64,000 nt of DNA from Nocardia vinacea (GTDB lineage Bacteria; Actinomycetota; Actinomycetes; Mycobacteriales; Mycobacteriaceae), in assembly GCF_035920345.1 (NCBI RefSeq), contig NZ_CP109149.1:4154001-4218000 (forward strand), written 5' to 3'. Below the pieces are notes generated by a model. It made no database searches. It worked only from the letters and a program-made list of their open reading frames with translations, and was not told where the DNA came from. The first letter of the stretch is position 1. Each line of letters opens with the position of its first letter. Below, piece after piece: positions 57,020 to 64,000 of the stretch. Made by a program: the position numbers and the translations under genes.

Positions 57020-59800
57020 CTACTTTCCCGATAGCGCGGCGGCGATGTCGCGGCGGGATGTGATGCCGAGCTTCGCCAGGATGTTGGAGACGTGGGACTG
57101 AATTGTCCTGCGCGACAGGAACATCTGGGCGGCGATATCGGAGTTGGAGAAGCCCTCGGCCACCAGGGCGGCGACCTTGCGTTCGGTATCGGTCAAGGCG
57201 GCGCGTCCGGACTTGGGGCGGTTGCGGGGTCCGCGGACGCCGCGGCGAATTCCGTACGGGCGCATGCGCGCGACGGCGCGGGCGGTGTCCCAGGACGCGC
57301 CGAGGCCGGTGTAGAGCTCGACCGCAGCATCCAGGGCGCTGCGGGCATCCGCGGCGTGCCCATCCGCGGCGAACAATACGGCGGCGTTCTCGAATGCCTG
57401 CGCCTCGTAGAGCGGTCGTCCCGCCTGTCGGAATTCGGCGGCGGCCGCGCGAAGGAGAGCAGGGTCGCGCTCGGCGACGCCGCGGCACAGCAGGGCGGTA
57501 CCGGTTCGGGCCGCCGTCGGCCGACGCGCCAGCAGCTCTGTCGATGCCACAACCGCCGAACGGGCAGCGCCCTCGTCACCGATGTCGGCGGCGAGCCGGG
57601 CCATGTCCGGATAGATGTAATACAGCGTGGGTGCCGACAAACCGTCGGCCAGTCGCCGGTGCGCATCGACAAGGAGATCCAGCGCACCACGCGGATCGCC
57701 GCGTGTCTCGAGCAGCAATGCCTTGACCCACGAATAGAACTGCGCGTAGCCGCTGCTCCCGAATTGGTCGGTCGGTGGCGGAATATCATCCGGATCCGGT
57801 TGGAAGGTGCCGCGATGGATTCCGATCAGCGCGGCCAGGCTGTGCAGAATCGGGGCGTAACCGAAGACGTCGGGCACCGCCAGACCCGTGGCGCATTCGA
57901 CCATCGCATCGTCCCAGCGACCATTCAATACATACAGCCGTGCCTGGGCGGCCAGATTCGCACCGAGATACACACCGTTGATCCGGCGATTGTGTCCGAT
58001 GGCCTTGTGTAGAAACTCTTCCGCGTCGGCAAGCCGATCGAGCTCGATCAAGCAGTGCGCGTAGAGCACATACGGATCGAACTGGTCGGATCCGAACCCG
58101 CTCTCGAATACCGCCAGGATCCGGCTGCTCAGCTCCAGCGTCTCGTCGAGATAGCCATGGGTATAGCGCAGAGCGCCCAACGTCAGCAGCCCGTAGCCGG
58201 TCGCGATCGGGTTCTCGTGAGCCTCCCCGATCGCCACCGCTTGCTTACCTGCTACCTCCGCCGCATCGAATCGACCGAGGAAGAAGTTGTCCAGTCCGCT
58301 CATCCCATAGAACCGGCCCGCATCCTCGACCGCGAGATTCGGTGTGGCCAGGGCCTTTTCGGCGACGGCAACCACTTCGCGCAGATCGCCCCGCGCATGG
58401 CAGGCCTGCATCAGCAACCACCGCAGTTCGATATCGTCCTGCGGCCGGCTCAACAACGCCGCACGCACCAGGGCTTCGGCCTCGACCGCGCGACCGTTCC
58501 ACAGCAGCGCCTGGGTATGCAGCCGCAGCAGTATCGGACGCATGCCGAGGTCCGCAATGCCGGCCGCGCGCTGCAACAGCTGCACCGCGATCTCGGGCAC
58601 GCGCACGATCAACTTGTCGGCCACCGCGATCAACCAGTCGAGCGTCGGTTTGTCGAACTCGTTCTCCCCCGCCAACAGGTAGTAGGCGATCCGCTCGATC
58701 GGTGCGTCGGTGGCCAGCAGGATCTGTCCGGCCCGGCGCAGCAATCCGGCGCGCAGCGAATCGGGCAGCTGATCGGCGAGCACTTGACGGATCAGATCGT
58801 GCCGGAAGACCAGTTCAGAGTCGGCACGGGTGAGTAGTCCGCCGTCCGTCGCCTCCGTGACGACGTTCCAGATTTCCAGGATCGGACTGTCCAGCACCGC
58901 GGCCAGTTCCGCGACGTACACCGTCGGCCCCAGTGCCGCGGCCATCGGAAGGACTTGCCGCGCCGAACGTGACAGGAATTCCAGCCGCTGCGTGATCGCC
59001 CCCGCCAGCGATGCGGAGGGACGTTCATCATCGGCGGATTCGGTCGGATCAGCGGTATCCGCGACCACCGTGATCGCCTCGTCGCGCAACAGAGAGGCCA
59101 CCAATTCCGTGATGTAGAGCGGATTCCCGCCCGCACCGACCACCTGCCGCATCAAACCCGGCCCTGGAATCGCACCGACCATATGGCGAACCAGTTCCGT
59201 CGTCGCAGGTTCGGGCAGTGCGCCGAGCCGAAGCGTCGGCGCACGACGTTCCGCGAGTTCGGCCGTCAACGCGACGAATCCGGTGTCCCTCGGCAGTGGA
59301 CGCGCCGCGAGCATCAGCAGCAGGGGCAGATCGTCGATGACCCCACAGATCCGATGCAGCACCGCCAGACTCTGCCGGTCCGCCCAATGCACATCGTCGA
59401 TGATCAACGCGACCGGACCAGCGGCACACCAGGTATCGACCAGATCGAGGATCGCCTCGCTGATCGCGAACTCGTGCGTCGCCGCGCCGTCGCCCGCTCG
59501 ATCCCCACTGCGCAGCAGCGCACGCACCGGATCGGAACCGCGGTCGCTATCCAGCCAGGAACACACGGCAGCGAACGGCACCTGCCACTGCAACTCCTTC
59601 GCGGCTCCCCGGCGCACACTCAGGCCGTCGGCCGCATATCGAGCAACGGCCGCATCGAGTAGCGCGGTCTTACCGATACCAGGCTCGCCCTCGACAAGCA
59701 CCACCACCCCCTTCCCCGCAGTCGCTCGCAGACTGAGCGCGACAACACGCTCGACCTCGGCATCTCGACCGACGAATACGGGGATAAGGGGACCCTGCAC
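57020..59800 (-). CDS. LAL-type LuxR-family regulator with AAA ATPase domain
   Basis: 926 residues. Walker A GEPGIGKT (38-45), Walker B ALIIDDVHWAD (131-141), a long TPR-like helical middle (about 370-800), and a C-terminal LuxR HTH (ALTDTERKVAALVAEGFSNS, then RRTIQSHVSNILAKLGITSR). Length and layout are those of large ATP-binding LuxR (MalT/LAL) regulators, which sense a ligand and activate neighbouring operons. The P450 directly downstream is the obvious candidate target. Confidence 0.9.
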   Translation of the reverse strand: MQGPLIPVFVGRDAEVERVVALSLRATAGKGVVVLVEGEPGIGKTALLDAAVARYAADGLSVRRGAAKELQWQVPFAAVCSWLDSDRGSDPVRALLRSGDRAGDGAATHEFAISEAILDLVDTWCAAGPVALIIDDVHWADRQSLAVLHRICGVIDDLPLLLMLAARPLPRDTGFVALTAELAERRAPTLRLGALPEPATTELVRHMVGAIPGPGLMRQVVGAGGNPLYITELVASLLRDEAITVVADTADPTESADDERPSASLAGAITQRLEFLSRSARQVLPMAAALGPTVYVAELAAVLDSPILEIWNVVTEATDGGLLTRADSELVFRHDLIRQVLADQLPDSLRAGLLRRAGQILLATDAPIERIAYYLLAGENEFDKPTLDWLIAVADKLIVRVPEIAVQLLQRAAGIADLGMRPILLRLHTQALLWNGRAVEAEALVRAALLSRPQDDIELRWLLMQACHARGDLREVVAVAEKALATPNLAVEDAGRFYGMSGLDNFFLGRFDAAEVAGKQAVAIGEAHENPIATGYGLLTLGALRYTHGYLDETLELSSRILAVFESGFGSDQFDPYVLYAHCLIELDRLADAEEFLHKAIGHNRRINGVYLGANLAAQARLYVLNGRWDDAMVECATGLAVPDVFGYAPILHSLAALIGIHRGTFQPDPDDIPPPTDQFGSSGYAQFYSWVKALLLETRGDPRGALDLLVDAHRRLADGLSAPTLYYIYPDMARLAADIGDEGAARSAVVASTELLARRPTAARTGTALLCRGVAERDPALLRAAAAEFRQAGRPLYEAQAFENAAVLFAADGHAADARSALDAAVELYTGLGASWDTARAVARMRPYGIRRGVRGPRNRPKSGRAALTDTERKVAALVAEGFSNSDIAAQMFLSRRTIQSHVSNILAKLGITSRRDIAAALSGK

Positions 59801-60008
59801 TCAGGAGATCCTATGCGTCCGCGCGACGTTACGCAGAATGCACACCCCCCGCTCAGCGCGAGATTTCGCCGTCCGATGCGGATATTCCCACGGGCTATGA
59901 CGGATGTTCCCGCCGCGCGGCTGCTATAGGGTCCGATGTCGGCGGCCCGCGTCCGGCGAATCTGCCGGTTGAAGCACATCCGAGCGGCCGCCGAGCAGAG
60001 GAGATCCG

Positions 60009-60167
60009 TTGCAGTCCGAGGCACCGACCCGGTACCCGGCACTCGCGGTGGTGCGCGGAATCATCCGCATCGGTGGTCATTTCGCGCGGGAAGCGGTCAC
60101 CCGTCCACAGGCCGTCCGTGCGGCCGATGTGCCGGTGACCGGTCGAGAATTGACCACCGATTGCTGA
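60009..60167 (+). CDS. Small 52-residue protein with TTG start
   Basis: TTG at 60009 is preceded by AGAGGAGATCCG, a good ribosome site. The product (QSEAPTRYPALAVVRGII onward) is an amphipathic basic helix followed by a polar tail. The stop (60165-60167) overlaps a possible TTG start of the next frame. Too short to assign. Confidence 0.4.
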   Translation: MQSEAPTRYPALAVVRGIIRIGGHFAREAVTRPQAVRAADVPVTGRELTTDC

Positions 60168-60463
60168 CCGCTGTGCTGAGCTACGACCATCCGAGTGCGG
60201 TGGTCGAGGCGTTCGACACCACGGATAAGACCAGCGGGGCCTCGATACGGTGGAAACTGACCGTTGGCTACAACGAGATCGCCCAGGTCGCGGGCCTACC
60301 GGGAAAGCAGTTCACGAAGACCACCGCGGACTTCGAACAGCGGCTCTCCCGCGACCCGGCCGGCATCCTGCACGGCGACAGCCGTTGTCGACCTCGATGC
60401 CGCCGGAGCCGTCGAGGCGGCCGGAGGAGCGGACCGGAGGTAGCCGATGCGCATTGTCAGTAA
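60161..60463 (+). CDS. Unrecognised small ORF, possibly frameshifted
   Basis: From TTG 60161 the frame gives LTAVLSYDHPSAVVEAFDTT, then WKLTVGYNEIAQVAGLPGKQ, which look like real protein. After about 60380 it becomes Arg-rich and antisense-like, while the third frame becomes protein-like (TAVVDLDAAGAVEAAGG) and stops at 60443, just before the next gene. A frameshift near 60375-60390 is possible. No family recognised. Confidence 0.3.
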   Translation: MLTAVLSYDHPSAVVEAFDTTDKTSGASIRWKLTVGYNEIAQVAGLPGKQFTKTTADFEQRLSRDPAGILHGDSRCRPRCRRSRRGGRRSGPEVADAHCQ

Positions 60464-61013
60464 TCGTTGCCGCACCGTCGAATACACGGTGACGATGGCG
60501 AGCCCGTGCGCCATTGATATCGAACCGTCGGTGATCGGAGCACGCCGATACTTCCACGACTGCCTGCTGGTGACGATCGGGGTGGATCGCGGCGACCGCG
60601 CACTCGCGGGCACCGCCGTGCAACTGCTCCGGCGCATGGTCACCGAATCCGATGCCGGACCGATCGTCGTCGAGGGCTTCGTGTGCCTGCCCCGACCCGG
60701 CGAAAGACACAGCACGCCAGCGGGATTCGATGTGCTCTCCGAACTCGCCGAGGCTCTCGACGTACTGACCGAGGTCGCCGAGCGGCTGGAGGAACGCGGT
60801 GAGCAGGTACATCTGATGCCGTTCGGCTGGTACAAGAATTGTCGTATCGACCCGCTCGGGACACAGCATGTGATCCATATGTCGGCCGAGGACAACCGAC
60901 AGTGCGAGCCGGTGCTGCGCTGGCCCGGTCCGCGCTCACAGTTCCTGGCGCATGCGGCCCTCGCCGCACGGGTCAGGAAAGTATGCGTCAGCCCTGAGCG
61001 TGGCCGACGCTGA
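60447..61013 (+). CDS. Free-standing archaeal-ThrRS-editing-domain-like protein
   Basis: 188 residues with a GGAGG site 7 nt before the ATG. MRIVSNRCRTVEYTVTMA, CLLVTIGVDRGD, IVVEGFVCLPR, then FDVLSELAEALDVLTEVAER, LEERGEQVHLMPFGWYKN follow the order of the N-terminal editing domain of archaeal threonyl-tRNA synthetase (D-aminoacyl-tRNA-deacylase fold). The diagnostic PFGWYK is present, while the usual GHPLSE is replaced by TQHVIHMS. It may hydrolyse mis-acylated tRNA or act on another substrate. Confidence 0.65.
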   Translation: MRIVSNRCRTVEYTVTMASPCAIDIEPSVIGARRYFHDCLLVTIGVDRGDRALAGTAVQLLRRMVTESDAGPIVVEGFVCLPRPGERHSTPAGFDVLSELAEALDVLTEVAERLEERGEQVHLMPFGWYKNCRIDPLGTQHVIHMSAEDNRQCEPVLRWPGPRSQFLAHAALAARVRKVCVSPERGRR

Positions 61014-61381
61014 AATCTGGAACGAACGCTGGCAGGCCGATGTCCTCGACGGTGAGCGGGAACAGCGCGTCGTCCATCTGCCGATCTGAGAAGCGCCGGC
61101 TCGCATAGACCCCGAAATCCTCCCCGCTGCTGGAAACACTCCCGCGCGACAAGCATTACGCTGTCCGACCGTGGCCGAATATGCGGGTGGTGGCCAGGCA
61201 CGCCACCGCTGAAACTCGGTGCAGGCTCCGCGAATTGGGCGCCGGCCCCCATGTCGCGGCATACTTCGGAGTTCGCGTCCGGGCGGGCCACCTGAATCAC
61301 GCTGAGCGGAATCCGCGCCCCTGCTCCCAGAAATGGGGATGCGGCCGGGATTTGCAGAACTTTCACAACGAGACACTATTG

Positions 61382-61407
61382 ATTGTGCCGTCAAATAGCG
61401 GCACAAT
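61382..61407 (+). promoter_or_regulatory. 26-bp perfect dyad upstream of a small secreted protein
   Basis: ATTGTGCCG, 8-nt spacer, CGGCACAAT: 9+9 perfect inverted repeat 83 bp before the ATG at 61490, in an AT-richer patch. Suits a dimeric repressor operator. There is no run of T after it, so a terminator is less likely. The remaining 61014-61489 holds nothing else convincing. Confidence 0.5.
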
Positions 61408-61489
61408 AGACCTCATACAACCTGCATCCCCGGCACACCCACTACCGACCAAGTCCGGGCTCGGCGGGACGAAGGAGATATCGGTAACC

Positions 61490-61780
61490 ATGAACCTCAA
61501 GTCGAAGAAGGTCGTCATCGCCGGCGCTGTCGCCGGTGCACTGGTGATCACACCGGCCGCCATGGCGATTCAGTCGACCATCGCGGCGCCCGGTAACCAC
61601 AGCAACAGCAACGGTGGCGGCGCACGAGGCGGCGGGTACAGCAACAGCAACTCCGGCGGCAACCGTCGCGTCGCCGATCAGGATCACGCCGCCACCGGCA
61701 ACAACTCGAGCCGGGGCACCTACGAGAGCGGCAGCGACGGCGGACGCTGGGTCTGGGTGCCCTCCGAGGGCAGCCGCTGA
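61490..61780 (+). CDS. Small secreted Gly/Asn/Ser-rich protein
   Basis: 96 residues. MNLKSKKVVIAGAVAGALVI ending in PAAMA is a signal peptide with A-x-A cleavage. The mature part is Asn/Ser/Gly-rich (HSNSNGGGARGGGYSNSNSG), then a polar stretch and RWVWVPSEGSR. Probably exported and flexible. GAAGGAG lies 12 nt before the ATG, slightly far. A strong terminator follows 29 bp after the stop. Confidence 0.7.
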   Translation: MNLKSKKVVIAGAVAGALVITPAAMAIQSTIAAPGNHSNSNGGGARGGGYSNSNSGGNRRVADQDHAATGNNSSRGTYESGSDGGRWVWVPSEGSR

Positions 61781-61809
61781 CCCGCTCCCATTGCGGCTCT
61801 TCATATTAC

Positions 61810-61849
61810 GAATGCGACCGTCGCTCCGAAAGGAGCGGCGGTCGCATTC
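61810..61849 (+). terminator. Strong intrinsic-type terminator hairpin
   Basis: 18-bp stem (61810-61827 with 61832-61849, one G-U pair) closed by a GAAA tetraloop, 29 bp downstream of the small secreted protein. Only a short GTTTG follows, as is common in actinobacteria. The stem would also work for transcripts from the other side. Confidence 0.85.
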
Positions 61850-62030
61850 GTTTGCGCACCCGATGCGTCGTACCACCTACCCCTCGAAAGACAGACTTGC
61901 GTCGGGTAGTCAATTGCACTCCACCAGGGGCTAATCGACCGTCAACACAGACCGATACCCTCCCGGGCGGCGTGCGGAATTGCACGACCCGCCCGAAAGG
62001 GCATCAGCGGTAAGAAGTTTCGGCGGTTAC

Positions 62031-62612
62031 TCAGGTCAGGTTGCCGTCGATGCACAGGCTCGACGAGCGCCACGAGGGTCCCGGCCGGTTCGCGGCCATA
62101 TCGAAGGTCCAGTCCGAAATCGGTCCGGCCGCACGCCAATACAGCCCGCCGCGGCCGTCCGCAACGGCCTCGTAGATGTCTTCGCGACCCTCGATCAGCT
62201 GACTGCCGACGCAGTAGTCCATGTAGTCGGTGCCCGGCTGCTGCGCACCCGGGCTGAACTTGCCGGCGGGGTTGCCGTTGGTACCGGGGTTGTACACGGA
62301 GCTGCGGCCGCGGGCGTAGCCCTCACGGGACCAGCGCGCGAAGCCGAAGAAATCGGACTGGCACCGGTATGTCCAGCCGCCCGCGGAGATGGCCACGCCC
62401 TGCGGCACAGCTTCACCGGCCCACAGGCAGCGCACGCCGATATCGGCGTTGGCCGCCGGTATCTCGGTGCCGATGCCGAATCCGCCGACTCCCGCCGCGA
62501 TCGCCGCAAGCAATGACAGTGCTCGGATCTTGTTGCGCCCCTTGGCATTACGTGCCTGGTCGGGACATTCCGTAGGTCTGGGTGCGCCGCGCAGTTCGCT
62601 GACGTTGATCAT
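62031..62612 (-). CDS. Secreted Cys-containing protein of unknown function
   Basis: 193 residues from MINVSEL, chosen because AAGGAG lies 7 nt before this ATG and inside the longer reading. An N-terminal cytosolic stretch is followed by a hydrophobic signal (RALSLLAAIAAGVGGFGIGT) and an ANA cleavage region. The mature domain has four Cys (VRCLWAG, YRCQSDFF, DYCVGS, SLCIDG), probably two disulfides, with many aromatic and Gly residues. Family not recognised. Confidence 0.72.
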   Translation of the reverse strand: MINVSELRGAPRPTECPDQARNAKGRNKIRALSLLAAIAAGVGGFGIGTEIPAANADIGVRCLWAGEAVPQGVAISAGGWTYRCQSDFFGFARWSREGYARGRSSVYNPGTNGNPAGKFSPGAQQPGTDYMDYCVGSQLIEGREDIYEAVADGRGGLYWRAAGPISDWTFDMAANRPGPSWRSSSLCIDGNLT

Positions 62613-62703
62613 CGACGTCTCCTTCATCATTGTCTCGCCCGCCGGCCGACGTCGATACGGGCCGACGGGAGGTGCTGTTCCCGTTGTCTAATGTAACGCT
62701 ATT

Positions 62704-62716
62704 TAACGGCACGTTA
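62704..62716 (-). promoter_or_regulatory. TAACG-GCA-CGTTA palindrome upstream of the secreted protein gene
   Basis: Perfect 5+5 inverted repeat in an AT-rich patch 92 bp upstream of the chosen start, with another CGTTA half-site (minus strand) near 62694. It lies between the MerR gene and the secreted protein gene, both on the minus strand, and may be the MerR site. Confidence 0.45.
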
Positions 62717-62827
62717 GGCTAAGTATCACCACACGTGGGAACGATGACGAAGGAAAGCCTGGCCAGGGACGTGTCATAGGCGAAGATCGGCCGCAAGCCA
62801 GGTAAGAAAAATGCGCGCCTTGGCGCG

Positions 62828-63562
62828 TCAGGCGTCGGGCAGCGCCTCGGTGAGTTCGCTGTCCTGTTCGAGATACTTTGCGATAAAGCGGTTCACCAGC
62901 TCGGCGGTCGCCTGCCCCGGGCGGATCCTCGTCTCGGCCACCCGGTCGGCGAGTACCGCCGTATCCGCAGGTGTGCGCTCGGAGTGCTGATACGGCTCCC
63001 ACGCCGACCGATGGAACAGATCGACGAAGCGGCGGGCGATCCGGTCGCAATCCGCGCGCAGCCGCTCCAATTCGCCGAGCAGCGCATCGCCCGGCATGCC
63101 CGCGCCCTCCAACTGATCGAAGATGCGGATCAGCTGCGGATCGGCAATACGGTAGGTCGCGGCGTCGACCGGTTCGTACAGACCGGCCGAGACCACGCGG
63201 GCCAAACCGTGGGGCACGTCGCGATAGCGCTGCTCGAGTTCGGTCGCCGCGATCGTGTCGCCGGCTGGCGGCGCGGTGGACTGCGTCGCACCGGGCTCCA
63301 CGACACCGAGGATGTCGCCGAGATCGTCGCCGCGATCCCACGCCTCCAGCAGTTCCCTGATCCCGTTGAGCTTGATACCCCGGTCCAGCAGACGGCTGAT
63401 CGTCTGTACCCGATTGAGGTGATCCGGTCCGTAGAAACCGGTGCGGCCCTTCACCTGTGGTGGGGGCAGGATGCCGCGCTCGGCGTAAACCCGCAGGCTG
63501 CGCACGGTCGTACCAGCCTGGCGCGCCAGCTCATCGATCGTGTATTCCACGTCCCCTGCCAT
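62828..63562 (-). CDS. MerR-family transcriptional regulator
   Basis: 244 residues from MAGDVEYTIDELARQAGTTV. The MerR winged helix is clear (RSLRVYAERGILPPPQVKGR, TGFYGPDHLNRVQTISRLLD, RGIKLNGIRELLEAWDRGDD). The remaining 165 residues are an all-helical effector domain without the Cys pairs of metal sensors. A longer start at 63625 lacks a ribosome site. It is divergent from the DUF1707 gene (169 bp). Confidence 0.85.
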   Translation of the reverse strand: MAGDVEYTIDELARQAGTTVRSLRVYAERGILPPPQVKGRTGFYGPDHLNRVQTISRLLDRGIKLNGIRELLEAWDRGDDLGDILGVVEPGATQSTAPPAGDTIAATELEQRYRDVPHGLARVVSAGLYEPVDAATYRIADPQLIRIFDQLEGAGMPGDALLGELERLRADCDRIARRFVDLFHRSAWEPYQHSERTPADTAVLADRVAETRIRPGQATAELVNRFIAKYLEQDSELTEALPDA

Positions 63563-63730
63563 ATGTCTAGGAAACCACACAGAAACATTACCCACAGGTA
63601 AGCATACGTCAGTGATGTCAGGCACCTATGGTCGGCGAGGTGCTGTCAACCCCCAATGACGCCCCTAACTATTCCCGCCGTTGGCAATTCGTTCCATCGA
63701 CACGGATGCGGCGGGGCTTATCCTTCGGAT

Positions 63731-64000
63731 ATGACCGAGGCGCAGGCTTCTCGAATTACCGTGACGGAACGGGAACGGGCGCTGGAACAACTGTCGCACC
63801 ATCTCGGCACCGGGCGATTGAGCCTCACCGAGTTCGACGAACGCAGCGCCGTTGCCGCGGCGGCAACCACCAAAGGACAATTGGCGGAATTATTCGCCGA
63901 CCTGCCCGGCACTACACCGGCCGCACCGCCCACGCCCACCGGCGGTAATGCGCTGCAGCGACTGCGGACGATCGCCGCGGTGATCTCGATTGTCGCGGTC
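63731..64000 (+). CDS. DUF1707 (SHOCT-like) domain protein, cut by window end
   Basis: The frame is open for 90 codons to the window edge. TVTERERALEQLSHHLGTGR, LSLTEFDERSAVAAAATTKG, QLAELFADLPG is the DUF1707 pattern common in actinobacterial membrane proteins. After a Pro-rich spacer a hydrophobic stretch begins (IAAVISIVAV), consistent with a membrane segment. ATG chosen at the start of the conserved region. Confidence 0.85.
   Translation, partial: MTEAQASRITVTERERALEQLSHHLGTGRLSLTEFDERSAVAAAATTKGQLAELFADLPGTTPAAPPTPTGGNALQRLRTIAAVISIVAV

Noticed and set aside
57489..58012. Plus-strand frames opposite the LAL regulator
   Set aside because: Composition is typical of antisense frames in high-GC DNA. 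The minus-strand protein has full domain support.

Overview
The window is high-GC actinobacterial DNA, most likely from a mycolic-acid bacterium of the Nocardia type. Pointers are a mycolic-acid/cyclopropane-synthase-like methyltransferase, an EgtD-type histidine methyltransferase, a P450, a LAL-type LuxR regulator, a DUF1707 protein and frequent ATGA start/stop overlaps. The genus is an inference from gene content.

Positions 1-40690 are one uninterrupted forward reading frame. At least 13,542 residues follow the first in-window ATG, and the frame is also open upstream of it, so the 5' end lies outside the window. The predicted protein is a mosaic. A duplicated Pro/Ala/Thr-rich region is followed by RsbW-like ATPase folds, a SecA-like ATPase, a Ser/Gly/Asn tract and four papain-like domains with visible Cys/His/Asp. 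There are arrays of LuxR (7), GntR (7) and XRE-like (3) helix-turn-helix units and several sigma-factor-like segments, one fused to a zinc-finger anti-sigma fold. It also holds a methyltransferase-like domain, a DUF3626-like domain, an alpha/beta hydrolase with an intact triad, a complete M3 metallopeptidase with HEFGH, a PI3K/HipA-like kinase, an APH-like kinase, several unnamed duplicated domains and a helical C-terminus. Recurrent junction peptides and DNA-level direct repeats separate the modules. The gene looks built by serial in-frame addition and duplication of toxin-type and regulator-type cassettes, and it is the main candidate for an undescribed system.

Positions 40691-41780 hold a Uma2-nuclease remnant, a bidirectional terminator and a VapBC-type toxin-antitoxin pair on the minus strand. 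Positions 41788-48322 are a long minus-strand run. In transcription order it holds an acyl-CoA dehydrogenase, a DHA2 MFS exporter, a cyclopropane-synthase-like methyltransferase, a split secreted S74-type protein, and a translationally coupled cupin / PLP-aminotransferase / small beta-rich protein trio.

Positions 48323-54611 hold an almost empty regulatory stretch, an orphan OmpR-type response regulator, an EgtD/MFS overlapping pair, a divergent AraC regulator and a dienelactone-hydrolase-like enzyme with a Cys nucleophile. Positions 54612-64000 hold a nested hairpin, a SAM methyltransferase, a P450, a 926-residue LAL regulator and a small operon ending in a free-standing ThrRS-editing-like protein. 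They also hold two small secreted proteins with nearby palindromes and a strong terminator, a MerR regulator, and the start of a DUF1707 protein cut by the window end. No rRNA, tRNA, CRISPR array or insertion sequence was seen.
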